A stretch of 64,000 nt of DNA from Oceanobacillus neutriphilus (GTDB lineage: Bacteria; Bacillota; Bacilli; Bacillales; Amphibacillaceae). The translations under genes and the position numbers were made by a program. Under the pieces are notes generated by a model. It saw only the letters and a list, made by a program, of their open reading frames with translations, did no database searches and was not told the origin of the DNA. Shown here one piece after another: positions 48,830 to 57,634 of this stretch (position 1 is its first letter; each line of letters opens with the position of its first letter). The DNA lies in contig NZ_BMLW01000001.1 in assembly GCF_014645515.1 (NCBI RefSeq), positions 372,001-436,000 on the forward strand. The letters are read 5' to 3'.

Positions 48830-49732
48830 TTATGAATCAGACTCCCCTTTCTTTTTACTTAAACCGGTTTTATTCATGTTTAACTTCAAAGTCTCAATTG
48901 CATCCTTTGTTACCGCCAAATGTTTAACTGATGTCTCATACTCCAGCGATGCTACGCACATAAATAAAATATCAATCACCTGGAGTTGGGACATTCTTGA
49001 TGACATAGCACCACTTCTAAATGTTGGTTCTCCAGTCGCAGACGTGTATAAATTAATACTCGCCTGCTCTGTAACAGGCCATTTTCCATATCTTGTTAAA
49101 CTAATTGTACCTGCGCCATTTTCACGGGCAATCTCTAGGATATTCGCAACTTCTTCTGTTTCGCCGGAAAATGATATACCAACAACTACATCGTTTTTTT
49201 CTGCATTTGCAACAAGAGTTGCGGCCATGTGCATATCTTCAAAAGCATATGCATTTTTATTAATCCTTAAAAACTTCTGTTCAGCATCATGTGCAATAAT
49301 ACTTGATGCACCTACCCCAATAAAGTGTATTCTGCGTGCTTTTTTTAAAAGATGGACCGCCCGATCAAGTTCATCAATACTTAGTAATTCCGCTGTTTCC
49401 CGAATCGTTTGAATACTATTATTTGTCATTTTCTCGATAATAGACATAGTGCCCTCATTCGGTTTAATATCTTGGATTCCTGCTTGAGTTGTTTTTTGCA
49501 GGTCGCCTGCCACTCTTATTTTTAACTCATGAAACCCTTTTAAATTTAATGATTTGCATAATCGAATGACAGCTGCTCCACTTGTTGCGCTTCTTTTTCC
49601 AAGATCGTTCGCAGTTAGTGAAATGATTTCTTGCGGGTTCTCTAAGATATATATTGCTATTTTCTTTCCAGATGGTGATAGCCCGGAAAGCATTTCTTTA
49701 ATTCTCATTAAACCACCAGTCATATAAGCCAT
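48830..49732 (-). CDS. RpiR-family regulator (MurR-like)
   Basis: From the ATG at 49732 the protein has 300 residues. An N-terminal helix-turn-helix (MRIKEMLSGLSPSGKKIAIYIL...LTANDLGKRSATSGAAVIRLCKSL) is followed by a SIS domain (IHFIGVGASSIIAHD, GISFSGETEEV), the layout of RpiR/MurR regulators that sense sugar phosphates. It is downstream of the NagZ-PTS-MupG-MurQ cluster, so MurNAc-6-P is the likely ligand. Other starts (49831, 49723, 49708) are possible, as no strong site selects one. It most likely binds the inverted sites before murQ. Confidence 0.86.
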   Translation of the reverse strand: MAYMTGGLMRIKEMLSGLSPSGKKIAIYILENPQEIISLTANDLGKRSATSGAAVIRLCKSLNLKGFHELKIRVAGDLQKTTQAGIQDIKPNEGTMSIIEKMTNNSIQTIRETAELLSIDELDRAVHLLKKARRIHFIGVGASSIIAHDAEQKFLRINKNAYAFEDMHMAATLVANAEKNDVVVGISFSGETEEVANILEIARENGAGTISLTRYGKWPVTEQASINLYTSATGEPTFRSGAMSSRMSQLQVIDILFMCVASLEYETSVKHLAVTKDAIETLKLNMNKTGLSKKKGESDS

Positions 49733-50017
49733 ACTATCAACTCTTTTCTTATATAGTCTCCAATTTTCAAATGCTGTATATTTTTGATTTTTATTTTCAG
49801 GTCCATAATATAAAATCACCCACCATATCAAAAGAATAATTCATATTCTGCAATCCAGCAATTCCGGGAGAGCTTAACAACAGCCTTTGGTCAAATCAAG
49901 AAACCTTTTTAGCTATTACGAAACGTATACAGGTCAATAGTTAAATTTTTTCTGATATCAATTAAATCTCTCTTAATATATTTCTTCTAAACTTTAAACT
50001 ATTCTTAATAACTGCGA

Positions 50018-51592
50018 TTACTGATTCTGAATTGTAATTGGTAGTTTCCCATTCACTTCTTTCTTTCCAAAGATCGCACTTGCAGCTGTCTCCAACGCAC
50101 AAGGAGTAAATTCATACGTATTCAGATAAGCAGGCACCTTTGGGAAATACCTTAAAACATAAGGATTTTTCATCGCCACAACCACTACATAGGCGCCAAT
50201 TTCTATTAGTTCTTTTATAAGCATTAATTGACTACTTTCTGCTGCCACGGATAAAGTGCCTATAATAATAGAATCATATTTTTTTACTTTCTTAACCAAC
50301 TCATTGATTTCATCAATTGATATCGTGTTATTCAATTGTTCTACATCAGCAAATGGATGAAACCGGAGAACTGCTTCTCCTAAATTAAATTCCATATTTC
50401 TTTGATCCTCTACCCGCACCATTTCATCGTTTTCGGGATAAAGAACTAGAACCTTATCGTTTATATCTAATGGGAGTAAACCATCATTCTTAACAATGGT
50501 TGTACTATTCCGGTAAACTTCTGCGGCAAGCTCCTTATGTTCATTACCACCTACTATGGGGGGAACTTTTGCGTCATCAAGCTGCACGTTATCCCAATCA
50601 AGATACTTTTCTTTTAAGCTTTGGATTCTTTTATTGGCATCTGTTATATAATTCATATCAATCTCGCCAGAATCTATTGCGTTTATAATCTCCTTTACTG
50701 CACCTTTTTGACGTTCAAAAGTATGTGAGATCATGACGAAATCAACTCCTGCCTTCACAGCAGCAACGGCCCCTTTTTCAGTTCCAATTGTTTGAGAGAT
50801 AGCGTCCATCTCCATACAATCAGTTGTTATTACTCCGTTATAACGGAGTTTTTCCCTTAGTAATCCTGTAACAACTTTTCTAGATAACGTTGCAGGCAAA
50901 CCTGCTTTTGATTCGATTGCAGGGAAATAGATATGTGCTGTCATAATTGTATCAGCACCTGCTGCAATACACTCTTTAAACGGCTTCAATTCTACTTTTT
51001 CCAATCTTTGTAGATCATGTGATATTACAGGTAAATCTAGATGGGAATCAACATCTGTATCACCATGTCCCGGAAAATGTTTCAAGGTAGTTATTAGACC
51101 AGCCTCTTGCATTCCTCTTATTGTCTCTCTTCCAAATTGTGCCACCTTTTCAGCTGACTCGCCAAATGAGCGGACACCTATCACTGGATTTTCAGGATTA
51201 TTGTTTATATCTAAAACAGGAGCCAGATTCCAATTTATCCCTAATCCAAGTAATTCTTTCCCTGTCGCAAAGCCAATTTCATATGCATTACTAATGTTAT
51301 CCGTAGCGCCCAGAGCCATTGCCCCAGGAAATATTGTCGTCCCTTCACCCAAACGGCGCACAATCCCATTTTCCTGGTCCACGCATATCAATAGCGGGTA
51401 TTTATAACCAGCTTTTTTAGCTTCTTTTTGCAAGTTCGTTGTCAAATTTAATACTTCAGCAGAGGTACCAATATTACGGGTGAATAAAATAATACCTCCT
51501 ACATAATAGGTATTAATTAATTCTTTCACTTCAGGAGTAATCTGCTTTCCTTCAAATCCAACTATTAATAATTGACCAGCTGCTTTATTCAA
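50018..51592 (-). CDS. nagZ: GH3 beta-N-acetylhexosaminidase (NagZ), cytosolic form
   Basis: The 524-residue enzyme releases GlcNAc from muropeptides or disaccharides. It has the GH3 NagZ motif KHFPGHGDTDVDSH with the Asp182-His184 dyad as acid/base and Asp258 in GVITTDCMEMDA as nucleophile, then a C-terminal GH3_C-type domain. A TTG at 51592 with AGAGGTG upstream gives an N-terminus of MNKAAGQLLIVGF with no signal peptide; the longer frame has no site. Bacillus subtilis NagZ is secreted and larger, so this is an intracellular variant. It sits downstream of the PTS IIA gene and upstream of the regulator. Confidence 0.9.
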   Translation of the reverse strand: MNKAAGQLLIVGFEGKQITPEVKELINTYYVGGIILFTRNIGTSAEVLNLTTNLQKEAKKAGYKYPLLICVDQENGIVRRLGEGTTIFPGAMALGATDNISNAYEIGFATGKELLGLGINWNLAPVLDINNNPENPVIGVRSFGESAEKVAQFGRETIRGMQEAGLITTLKHFPGHGDTDVDSHLDLPVISHDLQRLEKVELKPFKECIAAGADTIMTAHIYFPAIESKAGLPATLSRKVVTGLLREKLRYNGVITTDCMEMDAISQTIGTEKGAVAAVKAGVDFVMISHTFERQKGAVKEIINAIDSGEIDMNYITDANKRIQSLKEKYLDWDNVQLDDAKVPPIVGGNEHKELAAEVYRNSTTIVKNDGLLPLDINDKVLVLYPENDEMVRVEDQRNMEFNLGEAVLRFHPFADVEQLNNTISIDEINELVKKVKKYDSIIIGTLSVAAESSQLMLIKELIEIGAYVVVVAMKNPYVLRYFPKVPAYLNTYEFTPCALETAASAIFGKKEVNGKLPITIQNQ

Positions 51593-51763
51593 GCCGGAAA
51601 CACCTCTTTCATCACGGATTTTATAATCATGTTTCAATAAATGTAAAATTATTATCGTTTCATAATAAGAAAAGCTGTGAGCCTTAGAGAAGGAACACAA
51701 CTTTTCTTATTAATTCAAAGTCCTTTCACTAATACAAAAGGTCTAAAGCACATGATTTGAGGT

Positions 51764-51801
51764 AAGATTTGAAAATAGAATATTTTGGTTTTTCAAATCT
51801 T
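51764..51801 (-). other. Hairpin between PTS IIA and nagZ
   Basis: AAGATTTGAAAA (51764-51775) and TTTTCAAATCTT (51790-51801) form a 12-bp stem without a following T-run leftward. A processing or stability element is likely. The gap of 228 bases has no other sign of a gene. Confidence 0.5.
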
Positions 51802-51820
51802 TACTTTAACATGACTGCCC

Positions 51821-52141
51821 TTATTTATTATTTGCATGCATCTTTGTATACATGAAAAACATTTCCTTTGACAAATGCCTAATCGTTTCCGTACTCATCA
51901 ATTGGTCTTCAGCATGCATGAATAATAAAGAAAACGGAACTTCTTCTCCTTGGGCTTCTTTTTGAATGAGTTGTCCATGAATTTTATGCGCTTCAATAAA
52001 AAAATGATTTGCTTCATCCATTTTTGACTCACCTTCTGCAAAGTTCCCTTCTCTTGCTTTCTGTAATCCTTCAATAATGAGTGATCTTGCAGTTCCTGCA
52101 TTACTAATGATTTGCATATATAATAATTCCATTTCTTCCAT
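51821..52141 (-). CDS. PTS lactose/cellobiose-family IIA component
   Basis: The 106-residue IIA (LicA/ChbA type) is a helical trimer protein with the phosphorylated His76 in LLFMHAEDQLM, preceded by the family stretch AREGNFAEGESKMDEAN. It passes phosphate from HPr to the IIB encoded 9 bases upstream. Such PTS proteins usually serve beta-1,4-disaccharides such as cellobiose or chitobiose, but here the neighbours point to a peptidoglycan sugar. Confidence 0.93.
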   Translation of the reverse strand: MEEMELLYMQIISNAGTARSLIIEGLQKAREGNFAEGESKMDEANHFFIEAHKIHGQLIQKEAQGEEVPFSLLFMHAEDQLMSTETIRHLSKEMFFMYTKMHANNK

Positions 52142-52150
52142 TCTTTTGCC

Positions 52151-52471
52151 TCATTTCTTATTGACAAGCTTTTCCGCAAATTCTATTACTGCCGTTCCAT
52201 CGTTCATCCCGTAGGCTACCGTGTCAATAACATCTACAGGAATATTTTGTGGTTGAGCAATCTTTTCAGCGTCTTTTCTCCAAAATCTCATTTGTGGTCC
52301 AATTAAAACTACATCAGCATTTGAAATATGTTTTGCTGCTTCTGCTTCAGGAACAGCCCATATTTTATAATCTTTCCCCTGTTCCTCAGCTGCTTTTTCC
52401 ATTTTAGTGACTAATAAACTCGTTGACATACCTGCACTACAAACTAATAAAATATTCACGTTAACCTTCAC
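52151..52471 (-). CDS. PTS lactose/cellobiose-family IIB component
   Basis: The 106-residue IIB has the phosphocysteine Cys11 in LLVCSAGMSTSLLV, as in CelB/LicB/ChbB. It hands phosphate to sugar at the separate IIC (55337-56614). The start is a GTG at 52471; GTG at 52459 is also possible. It lies 20 bases after MupG. Confidence 0.93.
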   Translation of the reverse strand: MKVNVNILLVCSAGMSTSLLVTKMEKAAEEQGKDYKIWAVPEAEAAKHISNADVVLIGPQMRFWRKDAEKIAQPQNIPVDVIDTVAYGMNDGTAVIEFAEKLVNKK

Positions 52472-52491
52472 TCTCCCTTTTTTTATTCTTA

Positions 52492-53565
52492 CTACATTAC
52501 TTTTTGTAGTAAAATTTGACTGCCTCCATCGATAAAATCAAGCAGTGGAATATCTTGCGGAATAACTTCACCGATTACATTCACTTTGTCGTCTTGTTTC
52601 AGATCTGTTAATGTAATTTGGATTTCCCCTGCGTATCGGCCATACTTATTATTATCAATTGTAATAGATCCCTTCTTACGGTCTGTTGTATGAGCCGGGT
52701 TTAAATTTTCATTATCGTGGAGATCAATACGAGATTTCCCAAAACGGACCAGGTCCCTCGCTGGATCTCGACGATTAATCTGAACATTTTCTAAATACGT
52801 ATGAAAAACGGCAAATTCCGGCCTGATTTCCCCCCTATATCTAATTGGGATAATACCATCTGTAAGGAAAGAAAATTTTTCTAGTGTTTCATCCGCTAAG
52901 GATGGATCTCCAATATAAACTTCATCGACAAGACCATTTTTCTTTAAATCCAAACAGGCATGAACCGGTGACATGTCCCGATGTTCTTCTAATGTTGGCA
53001 ATCCTTGATATAATGGTTTTCTTTTTACTCCGTCACCTGCAACAAAGGCAGATATTCCTATTTGATATTTTTTCAATAATATATTCTTTTCGATAAAATA
53101 TTCTCTTGATAATCCTGTTTCCGGCCGAGGATAAAAGTTGTGTGCTGCCTCCGTATTATCTACGTTTAATCCTTTATTAATTAATTTTTCCAGGATCTCA
53201 TCTGTTAATGTACTTGCATTTAAAGAGATTCTCATTTTTTTAGATAGTTGAACAATCTCTTCCAAACTTAAACCATAATCAACCCGGAGGCCTGTAATCC
53301 CCCATTCCAGTAATTGATCCACATTATTTATATCCATGTCCAGATATTTAAATGATTTTGGGGAGATGTCAGCAAATAAATCCATTTGGTGTTTTTTTGC
53401 TTCACTGCCCAGATGAAAAAGTAATTCTTTATAAGACTTTGTATCATCTTCTGGAATATGAAGTGATGTAAAAATGGAGGAAAACCCATTTCGGGCTGCT
53501 TTTTCAATCCACTTTTGATTAAATTCTTCGTCTTCCTTTGACAGATAAACAGAAATGCCAATCAT
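52492..53565 (-). CDS. mupG: 6-phospho-N-acetylmuramidase (MupG, DUF871/GH170)
   Basis: The 357-residue protein has the DUF871 pattern: GISVYLS at the start, SSIFTSLHIPEDD, ITGLRVDYG, SLNASTLT and HNFYPRPETGLS, then a small C-terminal beta domain. Characterised MupG from Staphylococcus aureus splits 6-phospho-MurNAc-GlcNAc after PTS import, yielding MurNAc-6-P and GlcNAc. Here it stands with PTS and MurQ genes, which supports the same function and implies that the PTS carries a MurNAc-containing disaccharide. The ATG follows AAGGTGGGAGG. Confidence 0.9.
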   Translation of the reverse strand: MIGISVYLSKEDEEFNQKWIEKAARNGFSSIFTSLHIPEDDTKSYKELLFHLGSEAKKHQMDLFADISPKSFKYLDMDINNVDQLLEWGITGLRVDYGLSLEEIVQLSKKMRISLNASTLTDEILEKLINKGLNVDNTEAAHNFYPRPETGLSREYFIEKNILLKKYQIGISAFVAGDGVKRKPLYQGLPTLEEHRDMSPVHACLDLKKNGLVDEVYIGDPSLADETLEKFSFLTDGIIPIRYRGEIRPEFAVFHTYLENVQINRRDPARDLVRFGKSRIDLHDNENLNPAHTTDRKKGSITIDNNKYGRYAGEIQITLTDLKQDDKVNVIGEVIPQDIPLLDFIDGGSQILLQKVM

Positions 53566-53583
53566 TGTAATCCTCCCACCTTA

Positions 53584-54279
53584 TTAATGTAAATAGTCTT
53601 GTTTCCTTGTCGCGAGCATAAACGCTTTAGAAGAAAGATTTCTATTACCAACTTCTATTGCTCTCATTGTTGCCATGGTTCGGTAATAATCTTGATATGG
53701 AACGTTCGCTTCATTTGCTCTAAATAATTCATAATGTGAAACTGCTTCAAACCATTGATTAAATGTGTCTTTAATATCTACATAAATTTGTGGAAGAAAT
53801 CCGTTTAAATCTTCACAGTTCTCTCCAAAGTATACATGCTCCACATGGTGAGGTTCTTGCTCTGTTTTGACATTTGGATTTCCCGCCATTTTCACAGCTG
53901 TCAGGACCATATCATGTGTCAGGACATGACGCGGGTGAAGGCTCCCTCTCCAATGAGTAACGATAATATCTGGTTTTTCTTCTCTAAACAATTTACAAAG
54001 GTCCATTTCCATCTCTTCTTGGGGAGGTAATTGGCCGGCTACGTAGCCAGTCCAAATTGATTTTGCTCCCATCGCTTCAGCAACTTTAGGCATCTCCTCT
54101 TCCAACTGTCTTCCATATTCCTCTGGTGTTTTATTCTTATTTCCTCTTTCCCCCCTTGTAATATGCACGAACGAAGCCTGATGACCTTCTTTCGTATACT
54201 TAATGGAGACTGGGCCCGCCATTAATTCGGCGTCCAAGGCATGTGCTCCGATTGACATAATATGATGTTGTTTCTTCAA
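53584..54279 (-). CDS. PIG-L (LmbE) family protein with altered active site
   Basis: The 231-residue protein has the PIG-L fold: SIGAHALDAEL at the start, then HITRGERGNK, DIIVTHWRGSLHPRHVLTHDMV. Family enzymes (BshB, MshB, PIG-L) use AHPDDE, where the first Asp is the general base. Here it reads AHALDA: His13 and Asp16 (zinc ligands) are kept but the base is Leu15. HPRH takes the place of HPDH. It may therefore have no deacetylase activity or a changed reaction. Neighbours are MupG, PTS and MurQ, so an amino sugar or peptidoglycan fragment is the likely ligand. The start is TTG behind AGGAGG. Confidence 0.85.
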   Translation of the reverse strand: MKKQHHIMSIGAHALDAELMAGPVSIKYTKEGHQASFVHITRGERGNKNKTPEEYGRQLEEEMPKVAEAMGAKSIWTGYVAGQLPPQEEMEMDLCKLFREEKPDIIVTHWRGSLHPRHVLTHDMVLTAVKMAGNPNVKTEQEPHHVEHVYFGENCEDLNGFLPQIYVDIKDTFNQWFEAVSHYELFRANEANVPYQDYYRTMATMRAIEVGNRNLSSKAFMLATRKQDYLH

Positions 54280-54359
54280 TTTAAATCCTCCTAGTCAATA
54301 TTATTTTTAAAATATTCAAATGAAACCTGCTAAAAACCGCGTGATAAGGTAGTTAACTT

Positions 54360-55313
54360 TTATTTAATCTTTTTTATTATTGCATGACGTTTCATGACTT
54401 TCATGCCAGCCCGATCGTAAAAACGTTGGGCACCTCCATTTGTCCAGGCAAGCCAGACATGATAAATTCCTCTGCTGTACATGTCCCACAGCATTTCATA
54501 AAACAAAACACTTCCTATTTTTTTCCCACGCATTTTTTCTGACACCCCAAAGGGGCCAAAATGCCCTTCCAAATCGTCAATAGCACGCTGACAATAACCC
54601 ACAATGTTTGAATGATGGTCTATCGCTAAGAGGATGCGTTCTTCACCTTTAAATTTCTCTAAAGTTTCACGGACATTTCTTACCCATCCACCTGAGAAAT
54701 TCTCTTTTAGAAACTCTATGAGGGAAAGTGTGTATTTCTTAGAAAAAGGAATAACCTGAATATCATGTTCTTTCTTCAAGCCATCCCTTATCCCTTTGAT
54801 TTCCTCGGGAATGGTAAAATTGTATAAAACCATGTCCATCCCCACCGCTTCTCCTAACGTTTCATATCCAAATGATTCGAAAAATGGAATTGAACCGCTG
54901 TAAGCATCCTTGTCAGGGCCAGGGAAGAAATAATTCGGACTATAGGCACCAAGTGTTATATTTGTTTTTCCCAGGTTTTCAAACTTTTCCTCGATAATTT
55001 TCACTAACTTAGATCCAATTTTTTTCCGTTGATAGTCCGGATGGACAAACATCACTGGAATCCATGCTCGTTCTGGCTCCATCCCCCGGTCCTCATAGGG
55101 ATATTTGCGAACCATTCCTAGGCAGTAACCAATCACTGAGCCATTTTCATTCTCTGCAACCAAGCATAATTCCGGATCAAAATTTGGATCTAATAATATT
55201 TTTTTATGGAAGATATTTGAACTAACCGGATCTTTCGTTAGACATTGATTCCACACTTTAATAACTTGCTCTTCATCATCATCTCTATAATTTCTAATCT
55301 TCACAGAGTCCAT
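54360..55313 (-). CDS. Tandem GNAT-family acetyltransferase
   Basis: The 317-residue protein has two GNAT domains. The first (about 1-150) shows IPVMFVHPDYQRKKIGSKLVKIIEE, the acetyl-CoA loop, and the second (about 175-315) shows FGPFGVSEKMRGKKIGSVLFYEML with a C-terminal NGGAQRFYDRAGMKV. Both loops are intact. It is co-transcribed with the PIG-L protein (upstream in position, first in direction) and PTS IIC. A plausible reading is re-acetylation or modification of an amino sugar or a peptide of peptidoglycan. No direct assignment is possible. Confidence 0.85.
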   Translation of the reverse strand: MDSVKIRNYRDDDEEQVIKVWNQCLTKDPVSSNIFHKKILLDPNFDPELCLVAENENGSVIGYCLGMVRKYPYEDRGMEPERAWIPVMFVHPDYQRKKIGSKLVKIIEEKFENLGKTNITLGAYSPNYFFPGPDKDAYSGSIPFFESFGYETLGEAVGMDMVLYNFTIPEEIKGIRDGLKKEHDIQVIPFSKKYTLSLIEFLKENFSGGWVRNVRETLEKFKGEERILLAIDHHSNIVGYCQRAIDDLEGHFGPFGVSEKMRGKKIGSVLFYEMLWDMYSRGIYHVWLAWTNGGAQRFYDRAGMKVMKRHAIIKKIK

Positions 55314-55336
55314 TTCTTCATCACCTCATCTTAAAA

Positions 55337-56614
55337 TTAATCCGTACTTTGCTTTTCATTTTCATACTGCTCTTTTAATGTCTGTTTTTCTAAAACCTTA
55401 TAAAATGGAAGCCAAATAAAGAACATAATGACAAGGTTAACAGTCGCAAGCAAAGCGCCTGCCCAGCTTCCCCCTGTTCCAAGATAGCCAGCAATAGGCC
55501 CTGGAACTGTAAATGGAATTGCAGCAAAAGGTGCTGGCACAAGTCCAATAGAAATTATGAAGTAGCTGAATATAAACAGGAATAAGTGACCGAATACCCA
55601 TGGAACAAATAGAATAGGATTTAAAACTATTGGCAGCCCAAACATAATCGGTTCTGCAATATTAAAGATGGATGGAGCAAGTGCTAACTTTCCTAAAGTT
55701 TTATATCTTTTAACCGCTGACATCAACATGAGAACAACTAACGGCAACGGACTTACTCTGACAAATTCAGCCATAAATTGTGCACTGGCAATGTAAGGGA
55801 CCGTTTCCCCTGCGTCTGCAGCTGCAGTATTTGCTCCTAGCATGTCTATCCAAACAGGTGTCATTACTGAACCAACTACATTACTTCCGTGAATTCCAAC
55901 AAACCATAGGATACGATCAACAAAAAAAGCACCAAATTGGGCGACAGCGCTTGTCCCTCCTGCAATGATTGGTTCAAATCCAGCCATAATCACAGCAGCA
56001 ACATCAACTTGAAGTATATAACGCAGAACCCACCAAAGCACCATGGTAGCGAATACTGGTATTAAAGCAGTAAAAGCATTTGTAACCATCGGCGGTACAC
56101 CCTCAGGCATTTTTATAACAATGTCTTTTTTAATTAAGTAACGATGAATTTCTGTACTGATAATTGCAACAATAATAGCTGTAAACATACCAGTACTCCC
56201 AAGATTATCTGCTGGTAAATAGGTACCTATCTCCTCGCTTACACCAACAGGGAATAGAATTAAAAAACTAAACAAACTAATCATAGCACCTGAAAATGGA
56301 TCTACCTTTTCACCGTGCTGACTATAAAAACTTGACAAAAAATACCCTATTCCTGTTGCAAGACCAATAGACAGCAGCCCCATCGTTGCGTTATTTGCAC
56401 TGGACAAATGTCCAGAAATTGGTTCAATCAAATTTTGCCAGGCTTGGACCGGAAAAGAACCTAAAAGTACAAAAAACGATCCAAGAATAATAAATGGCAT
56501 CAACGTTATAAAAGCTTTTTGGATTGAGTCAAGGTATCTATTTCTAGATATCCGTATTAAAGGTGGAGCAACTTTTTCCTCAATAACATACGTTAATTTC
56601 TCCATCACTGCCAC
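55337..56614 (-). CDS. PTS cellobiose-family IIC component (CelB/ChbC type)
   Basis: The 425-residue permease has about ten membrane segments. It includes MPFIILGSFFVLLGS near the start, the signature WFVGIHGSNVVGSVM, and NIAEPIMFGLPIVLNPILFVPW of the lactose/cellobiose class. It works with the separate IIB and IIA proteins encoded downstream. The start is GTG at 56614, seven bases after AGGTGTGA. It lies between murQ and the GNAT gene. MurNAc PTS proteins such as MurP are glucose-class IIBC proteins, so use of a cellobiose-class IIC here is notable. Confidence 0.93.
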   Translation of the reverse strand: MAVMEKLTYVIEEKVAPPLIRISRNRYLDSIQKAFITLMPFIILGSFFVLLGSFPVQAWQNLIEPISGHLSSANNATMGLLSIGLATGIGYFLSSFYSQHGEKVDPFSGAMISLFSFLILFPVGVSEEIGTYLPADNLGSTGMFTAIIVAIISTEIHRYLIKKDIVIKMPEGVPPMVTNAFTALIPVFATMVLWWVLRYILQVDVAAVIMAGFEPIIAGGTSAVAQFGAFFVDRILWFVGIHGSNVVGSVMTPVWIDMLGANTAAADAGETVPYIASAQFMAEFVRVSPLPLVVLMLMSAVKRYKTLGKLALAPSIFNIAEPIMFGLPIVLNPILFVPWVFGHLFLFIFSYFIISIGLVPAPFAAIPFTVPGPIAGYLGTGGSWAGALLATVNLVIMFFIWLPFYKVLEKQTLKEQYENEKQSTD

Positions 56615-56635
56615 AGTGATTTCACACCTTTCTTT

Positions 56636-57526
56636 TTATTTTTCTATTGTCTTATGGATAGAACCTTCTGTTTTCTTCAAACACTCAACTGCCTCATCAT
56701 AGGATAAATCAGTCAATAGCATAATAATGGCTGTCTTTGTTTCATAGTTTGCCATTTTGAAATATGCTTCGGCTGTTGAAAAATCGCATTGGGTTGCTTC
56801 CATAATAATTTTTTTTGCTCTTTCTTTAAGTTTTTCATTAGTTGGCTGCAAATCTACCAGTAAATTTTGATATGTTTTTCCAACACCAACCATTGACGCT
56901 GTTGACAGCATATTTAAAATCATTTTTTGCGCCGTCCCCGCTTTCAATCTTGTTGAACCGCTTAAAACCTCCGGCCCACAATCAACCTCAATTTTTGTTT
57001 TAGCAACTCTTCCAATTGTAGAGTTCCTATTATTACTGACAGCAACAGTGGCTGCACCAATATCATTAGCGTATTGAAGACCGCCTATGACATATGGTGT
57101 TCGTCCACTTGCTGCAATGCCAACTACAATATCTGAATCCGTTAAATGAATAGATTGTAAATCATTCCTGCCTAATTCTTCATTATCTTCCGCTCCTTCT
57201 ACTGCTTGAATAAAAGCCTCGTTACCTCCAGCAATTAAGCCAATAACCTCTTTGGGATCTGTTCCAAACGTTGGAGGACACTCAACAGCATCAAGTAAGC
57301 CAAGTCTTCCACTGGTCCCTGCGCCTAAGTAAATCAGTCTGCCACCAGATTTTAATGAAGTAATAATATTATTTACAGCTTCTGTTATATATAGGATATT
57401 TTCTTTTATAATGTAAGCTACTTTAGCATCTTCACCATTCATGATTTTCAAGAATGCTTCTGTTGACATCTCATCAAGATTCATAGTTTTCTCATTTCGC
57501 TTTTCTGTAGTTAAATCGCCAAGCAT
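56636..57526 (-). CDS. murQ: N-acetylmuramic acid 6-phosphate etherase (MurQ)
   Basis: The 296-residue enzyme cleaves the lactyl ether of MurNAc-6-P, giving GlcNAc-6-P and lactate. It has the early LTTEKRNEKTMNLDEMST, a SIS domain with LGAGTSGRLGLLDAVECPPTFGT (active-site Glu in AVECPPT region), GIAASGRTPYVIGGL, and GSTRLKAGTAQKMILNMLST. Start: ATG at 57526 behind AAAAAGGAGGG; the longer frame begins in the promoter. It heads the operon murQ - IIC - GNAT - PIG-L - mupG - IIB - IIA - nagZ - murR. Its presence fixes the pathway. Confidence 0.95.
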   Translation of the reverse strand: MLGDLTTEKRNEKTMNLDEMSTEAFLKIMNGEDAKVAYIIKENILYITEAVNNIITSLKSGGRLIYLGAGTSGRLGLLDAVECPPTFGTDPKEVIGLIAGGNEAFIQAVEGAEDNEELGRNDLQSIHLTDSDIVVGIAASGRTPYVIGGLQYANDIGAATVAVSNNRNSTIGRVAKTKIEVDCGPEVLSGSTRLKAGTAQKMILNMLSTASMVGVGKTYQNLLVDLQPTNEKLKERAKKIIMEATQCDFSTAEAYFKMANYETKTAIIMLLTDLSYDEAVECLKKTEGSIHKTIEK

Positions 57527-57541
57527 TTCTTCCCTCCTTTT

Positions 57542-57634
57542 TGTAAGCGCTTTATTAAATTGATTACAATTTATTTTATACCACTTGAAATAAAAATTCA
57601 ATATATTATATAAAACTTTTGAATTTTTATTTCA
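57542..57634 (-). promoter_or_regulatory. murQ promoter with inverted operator pair and cre-like site
   Basis: Reading leftward: -35 TTGAAT (57596-57601), 17 bases, -10 TAAAAT (57573-57578). Perfect 16-base arms, TGAAATAAAAATTCAA (57586-57601) and TTGAATTTTTATTTCA (57619-57634), flank a 17-base spacer; each arm is itself a near-palindrome with TGAA..TTCA, as for RpiR-family sites. A cre-like TGTAAGCGCTTTAT lies at 57542-57555 just before the ribosome binding site, two positions off consensus in either direction. Confidence 0.72.

Noticed and set aside
48876-49412. 178-codon plus-strand frame
   Set aside because: Antisense to the RpiR regulator with SIS motifs; no ribosome binding site or recognisable domain.
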